This document shows positions 1 through 11,899 of a stretch of DNA of 64,000 nucleotides, piece by piece; positions within the stretch are counted from its first letter, which is position 1, and every line of letters begins with the position of its first letter. Position numbers and translations under genes: made by a program. This stretch comes from Paramecium tetraurelia. Taxonomy: Eukaryota; Ciliophora; Oligohymenophorea; Peniculida; Parameciidae. The DNA is taken from the NCBI RefSeq assembly GCF_000165425.1, contig NW_001798958.1:246409-310408 (forward strand), read 5' to 3'. The notes beneath the pieces were generated by a model. That model saw only the letters and a program-made list of their open reading frames with translations, was not told where the DNA came from and searched no databases.

Positions 1-990
1 CTAGCAATACTACAATTTGATGAATTACTTGGGTTTTGTGAGGGAAGTTACTATGGTTTATAATCTGATTTTGTCTAAAGTGATCTTTATTTTGAGTATT
101 AAAATACAAAGGAGCATTACTTCTAGAAATTATTGCAAAATTAATAAGTCTATGTCTTAAAAAACCTAAAAGAAGCCTTATTATCCATTTCGAAGATATA
201 TCAAATAATTTTGATTACTGAAAATATGTAAAAATAATTAGTTGAATATGTCAACTTGAATAAATTGCCTATTAGTGCAATATATTAGATTAAATCATCT
301 AATGTAGCATTTATTGGAATAAAAACAATTGATTGCTATTAGATTATGAAAGATATCTAAATAAAAAAATTAAATAAGATTGCTTTAATTTAGACATATG
401 AGTTATTATATAAAACAAATGATGCTATTAAATAAATATAGGAATAAAACATCTTATACCCTTATGAAAATGAAACTCGTTCTGATCATTTTTTTGTTTT
501 AATGCTACCAAGCTTGTGTATGCAAGGTCTCTTGAAAACAGAATAACAACAATCTAAATTATTCTTGCATTCTCTATACTTTATTGAACAATTTTGTTAA
601 TCAATATTGTTTGACAATGTTAAGGATAACGGAGCATAAAAAATACATCCATTATTATTGCAAGATCACTATAAAGATTTAATTGATATAATCAGTATTA
701 AAATCTAGAATATTGATACGTTAAAACAATAACCATTAATTTAATAATAGAGATATTCCAAAAAAGAAATGATTGCAAGAATATCTGAAAAATTTGAAAA
801 TCAATAAAAGTTCTAAGAGTTGTCATAAGATCTTGTTTTAAGAAATAAAAAAATAATAAAGAGAATTAGTAGATACAAATAAGAGTAGTTGAATGTTCTT
901 TAAATTGTGAAGGATTAACTCATAAAAGAACATGAATTACTTCATTATTGTAAAAAATTACTTGATAATTGTTATTATATTATTTTTTGA
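1..990 (+). CDS. hypothetical protein, 3' part of a gene cut by the window edge
   Basis: With TAA/TAG read as Gln, frame 1 is open from the first base to a TGA at 988-990, giving about 329 residues with no intron needed. The true start lies upstream of the window. I do not recognise the family. The translation is rich in Leu, Ile, Lys and Gln. Its last third, from about residue 240, is a charged helical stretch (KKEMIARISEKFENQQKF) that may form a coiled coil. Roughly 25 in-frame TAA/TAG codons show that this is a code-6 gene. Downstream lies a short AT-rich gap and then the convergent acid phosphatase gene. The coding call is strong; the function is unknown. Confidence 0.8.
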
Positions 991-1404
991 AAAATATACA
1001 CACTAAAATATTAAATACAATATTCAATTTTTATACCTTCTAATAAAATTTATATAATTTATTGAAATAATCATTTCAACTGATAATTGATGAACAAACT
1101 GAAATGAAAATCATTAGATTTTTAAACTTATTAATATTAATTATATAAACAATAGTTAAACTTAGATTTTTTTCACTGAATTTAAATATATTATTACTTA
1201 AAACTCTTTTAAATAATATCATTATCAGCATTTCGTTAATTTTCAAATTCTAAATTTGTTTTTTGGTTATCGTTATGCATAAATTCTTAAAAATATTTAT
1301 ATGAAAACTGATGTGAGAATTAAAAAGTATCTAATTATAAGTCAAAGATTCAAAATTTATTTTAGTGAAGTTGTCTTGATTTATGATAAAATAAATGAAA
1401 AAGC
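991..1404. other. AT-rich intergenic gap, nothing recognised
   Basis: This lies between two convergent genes. A standard-code ORF begins at 1301, but from 1405 it only mirrors the 3' end of the acid phosphatase gene on the other strand. I see no repeat, RNA gene or conserved site. Confidence 0.5.
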
Positions 1405-2845
1405 TCATTTTAAATTTGCTATCTTTTTTTTAATTAGTATGACTATGCCTACTCCAGCGATTAATAGCAACAAAACTACGATGAAAAATACTAATGCCCA
1501 ACCAGGGGTTTCCTCTTCGATCTGATTAATAAAAATAAATTATAATTTTTACAAGTATTTCATCATCTTTAGCTATTCCACATTCCTTTTTATAATCAAC
1601 TTATGTTGCCATTAATTTAGACCGTAAGTTTGAATATAAGCATGTGTTACCTTAAATAGAACACAGAGGCATATACTCACCATTATATAATACTTTAACA
1701 TATGGTCCAGTGATTGAATTATTGTAGAGTTCAAATATTAAATTAAATGCAAAATCAATATACTAATGAATCCATAAATATCGATACTTTTGTAATGCAA
1801 TATGGGTGAGTTACATTTTTTTTAAGATAAATATCAGCTTAACATTAAGCACTTGTCAAATTAAGAGCAGATAATGCAGCCAATATGGTAGAATCATGAG
1901 AAGAGGATCCATAATACTTAAAATTAGAAGTACCATTCAAAATGCTATCAAAACGATCAAAAACTTATTTAAAGTAAGGAGTTGAATAAAGATTTACTTA
2001 TCTAATATAAAAGAATAAATAAAATAGATACTCTTGTGTTTAGAACCTTTCAAGACTAAATGCCAAATTAGCGATATCATCAATTTGTTATAATGTTTCT
2101 GCTTTCAAATTTTCAGGCATTTTATCTCCATTGTATCTATTACAAACAAATGTGTCTCTAAAATCAGAAAGTGTGATGAAGTCATTCACTTGTTGATCAC
2201 CAGTTAAATTTACCTATTCATTAAAGTCTTTGTATAATTTTGAACTGTAATCATTAACCTCTTTATATAGGTCCGTTTTTAGGTTTTGAACAACCATTTC
2301 AGAACCTTTTGGGCATGAAAGTGCAAGAGCATAATCCGTTTCTTTTTGTTTGGTATGTATGGGTATTAATTAAATATTGTTGGGCAAGGCATAATCTCCT
2401 ATTCCTGCAGGAGTAACAGCTCCCTTATTGGGAGGTAAAAGCAATTAAGCATTTTCATCCACAAAATGAGGTACATTAGGTCCTTCTGGATACATACCTT
2501 ATAGGTTGCAATAAGCACTTTACAGAGTCCTAGAATTTGAGGAGGCTACAATTACCTATTGACATCTGAACTTTCTATGTATATTTCATTTTCATTAAAT
2601 GTTGATGACAAAAGTGGGGTAACTTAAATATATCTTTTTCTTAACCATTTTCCCAATATATATTATTGTCTCATTCCGGTAGGTGTTAATAAAGCACTAT
2701 CTCCTTTTGCTACGTTCAGATCACATTCATAATTGCAGAAATAAGGATTTCTTGCCCCATGTCTCCAAATGGCCTACACAGCAAGCAATTCATCTTAACA
2801 AAGAACATGATATAGATTGAATACTAAAATGAGAACTTATTTCAT
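1405..2845 (-). CDS. histidine acid phosphatase, membrane-anchored
   Basis: This is a histidine-type (branch 2) acid phosphatase, expected to hydrolyse phosphomonoesters in the lysosomal or extracytoplasmic space. The start at 2845 gives a hydrophobic signal peptide (MKQVLILVFNLYHVLC). The signature RHGARNP follows at about residue 25; its His is the phosphate acceptor in the family. LTPTGMRQQYILGKW is next, and the proton-donor motif HDST sits near residue 300. The C-terminus has one transmembrane helix (WALVFFIVVLLLLI) and a short basic tail, so the enzyme is probably a type I membrane protein. At least four introns of 25-31 nt are needed, for example one at 1522-1552. Both catalytic motifs are present and the frame is clean. 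It is tail-to-tail with the gene at the window start and lies just downstream of the threonine deaminase gene. Confidence 0.93.
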
Positions 2846-2907
2846 TTAAATAATATCCAAATAATAAGTGTATTATGAAATATCTAATATTCCTTAATAT
2901 TTGTAAA

Positions 2908-4417
2908 TCATAATAACATTTTGAATATTTCTTGGTTTGGTTATAATATTCTATGTGTAATCTTTAATTCTTCCATCTTATTCTTCAAGGCTTCAAAATC
3001 TTGAGGCTTTTTAACCTTCACTCCCACTAAAGCAGGCCCCTTTTCTCTATTGTTTTTTCTTGTGTATTCCAAATTGGTGACTTCATCAGTTGGACCTTAA
3101 TTATATATAAATTCTATACCTAAACATTGAATTAAGAATTGTTTTAATGCTCCTGGCTTTTAGAAAAAGTTTACAAACATGTAATATTGCAACCCTTAAT
3201 GAATCTCTGATAACATTCTAATATCTGTCATTCTTCCTAAATCATTATTACTCCCAGAAATCAAACAAACTACAGTCTTACCTTGAATTTATTCTTTGAA
3301 TCTATCAAGTGCACTAATTGCTAAGGCACCTGCAGGTTCAACTAGAATACCTTCCTCATTAAACAATTTCATCATAGTAGTGCATACATGACCTTCAGGT
3401 ATCAAAACCACTTCCTTTAATACTGAATTTAATATGTCAAATGGCTTAGCCCCTGACTTTTTAATTGCTGCACCATCCACAAATGTGTTAATAGTCTCCA
3501 ACTCTACTATTTACTATTACTTAATAGCCTCATACATTGAAGGAGATCTAAATTTATATTTTTGTACATACCCTTCAGGTTCTACTCCAATTAATATAGT
3601 CTAAGGACTGACTTATTTGAAATAAGATGATATGCCTGCTCCGCATCCTCCTCCTCCTACTGGGAAGAACATGAAATCTACTTAATCCTCATTAATATCT
3701 TCTAAAATTTCAACTGCTATTGTTCCTTATCCTTCAATTATCTTTTCATCATCAAATGCATGAACATAAATCCCATTTTCAGTATTGCATTTTTCTCTAC
3801 TTGCTCTGAAACTCTCATCAAATGTATCTCCGACTAATTCGATTTAGGCATATTGTTTTCCCCAAGATCTAAAATTAGATGACATTGTATACTTCACAGC
3901 ATTAAACTTAATACTAGGAGTATTAGTAGGCATGTATATGATACAATTAATCTTCATTAGATTACAAACATAAGCTACACCTTGTGCATGATTACCTGCA
4001 CTAGCACAGAATACTGTTCTATGTCTTTCATTTTCAGGAATTGAAATTATCTTATTATAAGCTCCTCTTAATTTATAGCTTCTTACAATTTGTAGATCTT
4101 CCTAAAATTATACATAGTCATACTCTTTTAATGTAGACATTAGCTCCAAAATATTCAGAAAGTTTCATTGATTTTTATGTGGGCGTTCTTGTTACCACAT
4201 TCTTTAATACCTTATAAGCACTGTAGATTTTGTTCACCGGAATCAATTTTGACATATCAGGAGGATGATTATAATTTGCTATATCCACCTATATAGATTA
4301 TTTCTATGTGCTTTCTTGATTATTAGAATGTGAATGAGTGACTTTCTTCTCAGGAGTATCAAAGCTATCGTTCTTAGCTAGGTTTAAAGATGAGTGGGCT
4401 TTTTTTTAAATATGCAT
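2908..4417 (-). CDS. ilvA: threonine deaminase (threonine ammonia-lyase), short form with one ACT-like domain
   Basis: This is a PLP-dependent enzyme that converts L-threonine to 2-oxobutanoate and ammonia, the first step of isoleucine synthesis or of threonine catabolism. A low-complexity leader of about 60 residues comes first. The PLP-lysine motif SYKLRGA, the SAGNHAQG loop and the glycine loop PVGGGGCGAG follow. The C-terminal regulatory region carries FFQKPGALKQFL and LEYTRKNNREKGPALVG. Only one ACT-like module is present, so it resembles short bacterial IlvA forms rather than the two-module E. coli and plant enzymes. At least three introns are needed: one after YIKR (22 nt), one inside AVK/SWG (24 nt) and one after EPEG (24 nt). 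The leader could be a targeting or low-complexity segment; I cannot tell. The gene is divergent from the Rab gene, 120 bp away. Confidence 0.93.
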
Positions 4418-4537
4418 TATTTCAGAATAAATAAATATTTCTCATTATTTAATCATCTAATAAGTCCAAATTACAATGTTCTAAAATTCTTGATGTAGTA
4501 ATATTTATATCAATATAGCAATAATTATTATTTAAGA

Positions 4538-5247
4538 ATGAGAAATTCTGACGATTACGATTATCAATATAAAATAGTTATCATAGGGGATTCAGGAGTT
4601 GGTAAAACTAACATTATGACTCAATTTACAAGAGGAGAATTCTCAGAAGAAACTAAAACTACAGTTGGTGTAATAAATTATGATTTTTAGGTGGAATTTG
4701 CCAATAAATAGCTAGTTATAGACGATAAAATCATCAAAGCGTAATTATGGGATACAGCTGGATAGGTAAATCGTTCTATTAAGTTCAGGAACGTTATCGA
4801 GCCATCATCTCATCCTATTATAAAGGTGCATCCGGAGCTTTAATTGTTTTTGATATTACAAAATAATCTACATTTGATAATGTGGATCGGTGGATGAAGG
4901 TAATATCCTTTTAATAAGCATAGGAGGTTCAAGAAAGCACTTCAAATGAGATATCAATCATTTTGGTTGGGAATAAATCTGATCTCAGACATTTAAGATA
5001 GGTCTCTTCAGATGTTTCATCTGCCTATGCTTCCAAACACAAGATTGCCTTCCTTGAAACCAGTGCTAAGGATGGAGCGAATGTTAATGAGGCGTTTAAC
5101 AAACTCATCAATGGTAAAGCTTTGATACTCAATGTAGAAATTCATTCTAAAAATAAAAACAATTCTATCTACACTCAAAAGAAAACTAATTAATAAATCA
5201 CAGAAGCAGTCCAAATTGATAGTCAAAAGGATTCTGGTTGCTGTTGA
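4538..5247 (+). CDS. RAB11: Rab11-type small GTPase
   Basis: This is a Rab GTPase of the Rab11 group, which in other eukaryotes acts on recycling endosomes and post-Golgi transport. The P-loop GDSGVGKT is at about residues 18-25. The switch II element WDTAGQERYR, NKSD and ETSAK complete the guanine-binding motifs. [20 protein letters not shown] and [12 protein letters not shown] closely follow Rab11. The protein ends in CC, a double-geranylgeranylation signal. Three introns of 23-24 nt are required: after DTAGQ, after RWMK and after KLIN. Removing them restores canonical Rab spacing. Length is about 210 residues, normal for a Rab. The start is the first ATG of the frame, 120 bp from the divergent threonine deaminase start. 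Which Rab paralogue this is would need a phylogeny. Confidence 0.95.
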
Positions 5248-5545
5248 TGAATATCATCTATTATATTTAAATTATATATTTTATTCTTGCTTATTCCTTT
5301 ATATGGAATGAATGATGATTCAAAACATAATAGTTTATACATTTTTGCCCTCTGTTTTACAAATGTGTAACTCTGCTTATTATTGATTAACGTTTGATAT
5401 GATGGTTTATTTGGGCAAAGTAATAAGCATAGATAATAATGTTGGTTTCTAAAGTACTTTTGGCTGATAATCGTATGATAGATGAGGGGAGAAATAAATT
5501 ATTAATTAAGAATAATTGATATGCTTTTGATATATTTGTAATATC

Positions 5546-6764
5546 TCATGCTCCCTTGAGTTATGATTTAACATAGTCTTGGAATCTTGGTTGGTTGAGC
5601 AAATCTAAAGCTTAATTGGCAGCATTGATTTCCTTGTTGTATTCAGCAACGGTGGCATTATAGACGTCAGTAGCAAAGGCATAGTCGTCATTTTCAGCTT
5701 ACAATTATCCATTGAGGGTGGCCAAATCTTCATCAAGTTCATCAATTAAGTCAAGAGTTTATTCTTATTTGGCTATTGGTTGTTAGATTGAAATGAATAC
5801 TTGTGTTGGCTTCGATTTCAGCATTCTTAACAACAACAGCTCTTTAGAATTCAGCGTGTTCTTAGTTCAATGCAATGACTTAAGCGTTATAGTCGGCAAC
5901 TTATTCAGCTTCATCAGCAGTGATTTGATTGAGTGAATCAACTAATTCAACTCTCAAGTTATTGAAGGCGACAATAATCTATAGGATATTAGTTAAGAAA
6001 TTACATCTCTAAGAGCACCTTAGTCAGCAAAGTTGGAATCGACTGTGATTTCCAATAAAACTTTAACAAAGATTTGGAATTGATTGTGCTTTTTCAATGA
6101 GTTTTGGATTTTGGCCAAATTCTTTTAGACCTTCTTGACTTCAGCAAGAGATGGTGCTGCAATTGTGCTCAACAATTATAAGCATTCGTCAATAGCAGAA
6201 ATAGCATCGTTGTGTTCGACAACTTCAGATTCGAATGTTTCGTGATCATTGGCTCTTTAGACTGTTGCTTATTCAAGGGTTTATCTGTTATGAGCAATGT
6301 TTTCTTATAATTATTCAAGTTAGGCAGCAAATCTTTCTCCTTATGGGATGAGGACGTTGTCATAGAAATCGTGAGCATTGAACAATTCTAAGGAAATAGT
6401 AAAACCGATAAAGTACCTCTTTCCTTATCTTAGATTTCTTATTCGAGTCTGGCGACTTCTCTGTTGTGGACATCTGTTCTTCTGTTGAATTCATGATGAA
6501 CTCCGGCCAATTCCTCTTCCATTTCACCAATCTATAAACATATTAACTCTCAATAAGTACAAGCTTCTCAATCTCAGAGTTGAGCTCAGAAAGAATACCT
6601 CCTGTTGTTAAATGGAGTTCAGCAAAGTTCAAGATGAATTTACCCCAACCAGATTGGTGGATCTAAGCAAATGCTTTTTGGTCTTTGCTTGTCCAAATTG
6701 AGGATTAGACGTTTATGGCTGTTGAGGCTAGTACTAACAATGCACACACGGCAACTTTGAACAT
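5546..6764 (-). CDS. trichocyst matrix protein
   Basis: This is a secretory protein of the trichocyst matrix family, which packs the crystalline core of Paramecium's extrusible organelles. A signal peptide starts at 6764 ([16 protein letters not shown]). After it comes the family-like segment [10 protein letters not shown], and then long heptad-rich helices through most of about 385 residues. The composition is typical of the family: Ala, Glu, Gln, Asn and Leu rich, with almost no Cys. Family members are synthesised as precursors and cleaved into small acidic polypeptides; the cleavage sites are not obvious here. Introns near 6515-6545, 6390-6420, 5980-6005 and 5770-5800 (26-29 nt) restore one frame to the TGA. 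GC content is higher than in neighbouring genes, as expected for a highly expressed gene. Two further homologues lie at 9.6 and 13 kb. Confidence 0.88.
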
Positions 6765-6839
6765 TTATTGTAATTAATAATGAATTCCTTCTAAGGATTA
6801 TTTTGCTAAAAAAAGGCAAAAACGAATTTTTCATTTCAT

Positions 6840-7077
6840 ATTAATTAAACATATAATCACATTATTATTCAATTTTCTTAGTGTTCTTCATATTCATACT
6901 ACAAAACTGCAAATAAGAATATATATATTATTATCATTTGATTTTCTAAACTCTAATGTCATAGTTATCTAATTTTTTCTATTATTAAATTTGATCCGCT
7001 CTCATTTTTATATATAATTCTCTAAATCTTCTTCTTTCTCTCCTTCTGCGCCTCCTCTTTGAACTAAAACCAAAAAT
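6840..7077. other. intergenic stretch, nothing recognised
   Basis: AT-rich DNA between the divergently read trichocyst gene start and the end of the MORN gene, with no coding frame beyond chance and no structured element visible. Confidence 0.4.
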
Positions 7078-7855
7078 TCAATTTCCTATTACATATCCCA
7101 TCAAACTGTATCCATTTCCACTCAGATAAACTCCTCTCCCTTTTATGACTCCCAATCTAAATTCACCGTCGTAGTAGCTGCAATCACTCCAAATCATAGT
7201 CCCCGACCCATCTGCTAAGTTTTTCCTTAATTCCCCTTCGTATCTATTATTTTTATCATAAATCAAATGCTACTTGTATCCATCTTTAAAATAGATAATG
7301 CCCTAACCATTTTTTTATCCATCCTAAAACTATCCGTAATATCGTTATCCATCCTTTCGAAACTCCTATCCCTCTCCAGATAAATTATTATCTATCCAAA
7401 TCCCTAATTTCTTCACCCTAAATTACCTTTCACTGTCTTTTCCGATGTTTGAAACAGTCCAAATCCATTGGCTCTTCCTTATTTAAATAAGTACTCAAAA
7501 CTAATTACTTTTATTATTAATTGATATATATCTTTATTTGAATACACCATCCTACAATAACCTTCTAATTGATCATTATCCCAATTTCTAAATATATAAT
7601 TTATCATCTATTTTACCCATCTAACACATTTCCTTATTCTGGCCAGATTTATACACCTGTACCAATTTTTCTACTTCCATCTCCTTAAACAAAATATACA
7701 CTTCCATCGTTTTGTTATATAATTTAGTATTTGGGGTTTACATCATACAGAGGACCCAAACTATCATAAATTTATCGAATTTCAGATGGAATTTTCCTTA
7801 ATAATTCATTTATTCTCTCATCTTTCTATTGACTAGTTTTATGACTGTTTTGCAT
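7078..7855 (-). CDS. MORN-repeat protein
   Basis: The C-terminal half consists of MORN repeats of about 20-23 residues, with cores such as EFRKDGQRYYGQFQDGQKNG, RYEGELRKNLADGSG and YYDGEFRLGVIKGRG. MORN proteins in ciliates and apicomplexans are usually membrane- or cortex-associated scaffolds. Two introns of 29 and 23 nt, near 7590 and 7420, are needed to keep the repeats in frame. The 5' end is uncertain. I used an in-frame ATG at 7855. An ATG at 7895 would need a 19-nt intron, and a coding-like stretch from 7962 is in another frame. The neighbouring stretch at 8050-8420 may belong to the same gene. The repeat identity is sure; the start is not. Confidence 0.8.
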
Positions 7856-8049
7856 ATCTTTATTAACAAGCTAAATTATTTTTACGTACTTTCATAGAAA
7901 GAAAGCTTAATAATTTCTTGAGATTATTTCTCTGACTCATTAGTTCCAGATTGATTGTCCATTAGAATTGTAAAGAATAATATTAATTAACATTAATAAA
8001 AATCAATTAAAAGTAAGAATATATTAAAAGATATCAATTTTAAGATTTG

Positions 8050-8420
8050 TATCAATTTAATATTCGCAGGAAATGTCTCTAAAGGAATTTCTTAAACATA
8101 GACTAATCCCTTTGATGAATTGTAAATTGAATAATTAATTAAATCCTGTCTCTCTTTCTCACATAATATTTTCAAATACTAATCACATTTTAGATAATAA
8201 TATCCTTGATCAATATATAAAAAGGTTTCAACTTCATCAAATTGAGATTTTTTTAACTAAATTATTCAACTAATCAATATTTCTCTGGAATCCGATCTCA
8301 ATTCCTCTCCTAGTAATCTCTAATAATAAAACAAGTTTCTAGATCAAACTTTTCGCTTAATTAATATCCTAAAGTTTCTTCAAATCTCAAAAAATATTTA
8401 TTAATGTAATTTAATTTATT
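8050..8420 (-). pseudogene. coding-like fragment, probably frameshifted or part of the MORN gene
   Basis: Read on the minus strand, one frame gives a helical stretch of about 45 residues ending in RNIDQLNNLVKK. The reading then continues in the next frame as FDEVETFLYIDQGYYYLKCD and KILCEKERQDLINYSIY. The frame switch falls in a run of seven A's near 8258, where six A's would join the two parts. No GT..AG intron of normal size explains the switch. I see no proper ATG for the first part and no TGA before the MORN gene. It could be a 5' part of the MORN gene with a homopolymer error, or a decayed separate gene. The family is not recognised. Confidence 0.4.
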
Positions 8421-8639
8421 AAAAATTTTTTGAATAATAAATTAATGATTCTTATTCTAAATTAACACGATAAGCTCTTAATATTTAGTTTTCTCACATT
8501 ATTTTTTCAATTAATTCTAAATGTGTTTTTATACACTTTATTATATTGTTTTATATCTGTTTATATTTAATGATTAGAAGTTTTATAAACGATCATATTA
8601 ATTCATAAAACAAAAATTAATATAAATATCGGTCTCTAA

Positions 8640-9330
8640 CGTCTATTTTAGAGTTTCAGTCAAAACAGAAATTTCTGTTAAATATAATCCAAATGATTGT
8701 GGAATTAGATTTAAGTTAAAAGAAAAAGACAATCAAATGATTGCCAATCTGGATTAATTTGATTGTGTTAATTATTGTGATAGTATAAAAAATCCTTCAT
8801 TTATCATAACCCTATTGATAATAATAATTAATTCTAAGATTATTTCCACTCATTCTTAGACCAAAGTCCATAAATCATCTATATTGATTCTATAATTAGA
8901 TTAATGTAGGAAAATAGAAAAGAAGTTTATGAAACAGAAATCAGTCAACTTGAGGTGATTATTAAAGTACTTAAAATGAAGACAAATGAACAATATTATT
9001 GTAAATCCAATTGTTCGTGAGTACTTTTGTTTCTTGATGAAATCCTTTTAAGTCACTTTTCTCTATAATTTTAGTGATTGTAGTATTTTGGAATGCCATT
9101 ATTCATTATAAATTTCTAATATGAGGTACAAAAATTATATTGAAATACTATAAAGATCTTTAATATCTTTAGTTTAAAAGTAGTCTAAAATATTGAAGGT
9201 TCTGTCTAAACATAATTAAATTGTAAATATTGTTTCTTTAATAAAATATATAAAATATAAGAATTTATTTGAGAAATGCTTATCAAAACGCACTAATTAT
9301 AAATAATACAAAAATATACGATTGTGATTT
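8640..9330 (+). pseudogene. possible gene relic with broken frames
   Basis: Three overlapping open stretches in code 6 look partly coding. One runs from about 8650 to 8965 and contains NDCGIRFKLKEKDNQMIA. One begins with ATG near 8903 (MQENRKEVYETEISQLEV) and ends with a TGA after CKSNC. One runs from about 9080 to 9325 (LQRSLISLVQKQSKILKVL). No introns of Paramecium size connect them. I read this as a decayed gene or chance frames in AT-rich DNA. No family is recognised. Confidence 0.25.
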
Positions 9331-9597
9331 AATCACAGTTGGTGAAAAAGTATAAAATCGTTATTTATAAAAAGAAAATGAAATCTATAGTTTAGTATTT
9401 ATATAGAATTCAGGCTTACATAGTGTATTTATATATACAATTATTTGAATGAAGTGTATGGCTATGGTGAAAGTATGAAAATCAAAGATTTTGATAGGAA
9501 GTGTGGATTAATCTAAGTTAATTAATAATTAATTAGTGATTATTGTATTATTAAAACGAAGAATTTTTATTCCGTTTTTGGTATTAATAAATTAATT

Positions 9598-10732
9598 ATG
9601 AGAACTCTTGTTGCCCTTTGCTTAGTGGCTGCTGTCTTCGCTATTGACACAAACAAATTTGCCGTCCTCCTCCAAACTGGTACTAGAGGAAACGATGCTG
9701 TTGAATCAGTTTACAACCTTTTGAGAGATTTGAAAACAGAAAATGTTAATGTCCTAAGCTGCTGCTGATAAGAAGAATAATACAGATGAGGGTATAATAT
9801 AAATTAAAAATAGAAATCTTTTCTTAAGTTATTGGTGACTTGACAAATGTTGCTTCCCTTAACAAATAATAATGGGAAAGATTGGGTGCCGTTCGTACTG
9901 ATGTTGAAGCCTAAATTAGAGTATGCTATTTCCCCTTAAGATTTAGGATGGATATTCATGGTTGGCATGGGCTGAAGCAAGACTTGCTGAAATTGAAAGA
10001 AGAAATGCTTAACTCTAAGACTAAAGATGTTGGGCTAATGGACTCTTTGTCAAATCATTGGCTGATCATGGTGATGCAGTTGCAGTTGTTTAACTCTTAT
10101 CACAAGACGTTGCTGGATGGCTCACAAACAATGCTGGTGTTGAATTAGTTCAAAAGGCTGAAACCATAGCTGACAAATTGTCTGCCTACAGTCACCTCTT
10201 CTAATAAGATGCCATGGAAAAATTCTAATCACTTGCTGAAGTAAAGAGAGACGGTACAACTGGAGAACAAGTTCTTGCCATCTTATCAGACTTATAAGCT
10301 GAATTAGAGGCAACCCTTGCTACACTCTAAACATAAGAAATCCATGCTGCTTTCGCACTTGCAAAATACGTATCTGACACCAATGCCGAAGTTGCTTGGT
10401 TGAACTCTGAACATGAAAGAAGAACAGGTCTTGTTGAAAAATTAGAAACTGTATGAATTGTGTTTTAAGTATTGTATAGCAACTTCCAGCAGTTCTTGCT
10501 CAATAAGCTAAAGCTCTCAAATTATGGAAAGACTCATTGAATGCCGTTGCTGGTGCCACTGCTGATTTGGAAGAGAAAAGAGAATTCTATGCTTCAGAAA
10601 CTGCAAGAAGATAAGGTACTTAATATATTTAACCCTTTATTAGAGGAGAATGCTATCATCGATGTTGTCATCTAATTGTTCAAGGATCAAGTTAGAGCCT
10701 TAGCCTCATAAACATCCCTTGGAAGAAAATGA
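9598..10732 (+). CDS. trichocyst matrix protein, second copy
   Basis: This has the same family character as the gene at 5546-6764. The signal peptide starts at 9598 (MRTLVALCLVAAVFAID). Long Ala/Glu/Gln/Leu-rich helices follow and run to a TGA at 10730, about 340 residues. Introns of 22-37 nt near 9790, 9918, 10451 and 10616 restore the frame. One break needs comment. At 9751-9757 the frame moves by one base between the coding-like segments LLRDLKTENVNV and AAADKKNNTDEG. Either a 28-nt GT..AG intron (about 9745-9772) removes the second segment, or there is a one-base insertion. Both join in frame. Composition and GC content match the other two trichocyst genes, and this copy is on the opposite strand to the first. 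Confidence 0.85.
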
Positions 10733-10807
10733 TTAGATTATTAATATTCAATTTAAGAATAAGCATCAATTACATAAATTCATTTAATTATATATATAAT
10801 TATTGAC

Positions 10808-11444
10808 TCATTCATTTATTGGAGAGTAATCATATTCAGCCTTATTATGCATAACCAAAGTGTCACCAACGAAATAAAAACTATCTGATTTTGTATCAAA
10901 AGGATTTTCTATCATTAATTATTTCTTTAATAAATAAGTATCCTTACAATATCTTCCGCAATCTCTGGAATTGTATAGATATGTTCCCATGTATTCGTTG
11001 AATTTGGAATGCAAAATGGAAATTAGAATTCGTAGCTCCTCAATAAGACATTCCTGAAATAATGCCTTTCAATTATAGTAAAGTTTTTGATGGGTTTATC
11101 CCCTACAGAAAATGTTAGCTGTGCTCCTATCGTTTTTAATTCAAAAAATTAAGGACCAAAGTGATATTTGATTCTTCTGGAATCATCTTGGAGAGCTGGC
11201 GGCAGATTTTCTGATCACATTAAATTGAAAACTTACCAATTGATTCTTCATCTGGATCTCGCTCAACTTCAAAGAGAACTTATCCTGATTCCATATCTCT
11301 AATTCTGAATTTTAAAAATTAGATATTATAAATATTTGCAGATATCGGACACAAAAATCTATTCAATAAATCTATTCATTACTCTTTTGTTATTTCCTAC
11401 AAATTTCTTGCATAATCCTAGTTTACTTTCTACCCTGCCTGCAT
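10808..11444 (-). CDS. UNC119: UNC119 / PDE6-delta family lipid-binding chaperone
   Basis: UNC119 proteins bind N-myristoylated cargo in a hydrophobic immunoglobulin-like pocket and carry it to cilia. The match is clear along the chain: [20 protein letters not shown] then [72 protein letters not shown] and, near the end, [19 protein letters not shown]. Three introns of 23-26 nt are needed. One of 24 nt at about 11351-11374 removes an apparent in-frame TGA just before FLCP. The start at 11444 gives a protein of about 185 residues, shorter than vertebrate UNC119 because the acidic N-terminal tail is missing. The cargo-binding fold appears complete. It lies convergent to the trichocyst gene ending at 10732. 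Confidence 0.93.
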
Positions 11445-11772
11445 TAAATTTAAATAATATAATATTAAAATATTTATCATATTCAATCTTTTTTTATAAC
11501 TCTAAAAACAACTAATAACTAGAATTTTGCAAATTCTATAAGCATATCCTTGCTTCATATTTTCCATTTTCTTTTACATTTACCAAAGTTCCTCCTTCTT
11601 TAATATTCTAATCATTATGTTGTTATATCATTTTCACTTTCGGATGTTTTCCCATTTTCAATCCAATCCCTTATTATATTTATTATTGCAAAATAATAAA
11701 ATATTAAAAGTCTAAAAGTACTTATGAATGTAATATACATCCACAATCCTTATTTATAATACAGGAACCCAT
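11445..11772 (-). other. small open frame upstream of UNC119, status uncertain
   Basis: From an ATG at 11772 (MGSCIINKDCG), followed by an optional 27-nt intron, code 6 gives an open frame including NIKEGGTLVNVKENGKYEAR. It then runs on, without TGA, through the UNC119 start in another frame. It may be a separate short gene, an upstream exon of UNC119, or chance. An MGSC start would suit N-myristoylation. No family is recognised. Confidence 0.3.
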
Positions 11773-11899
11773 ATTTGATATCTATAATTGATCTTCATTT
11801 ACAGAGACATTTTAAATCATTGAGGATTAATGTTGCTTTCTGTAAATTTTAGAGTTTAAACATTTCAATTTGAATATTAATGTACTTTATGTTTAATAA

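Noticed and set aside
11345-11380. In-frame TGA inside UNC119, as a nonsense mutation or recoding
   Set aside because: A 24-nt GT..AG intron removes the TGA and joins EITKE to FLCPISA, which is the expected family order.
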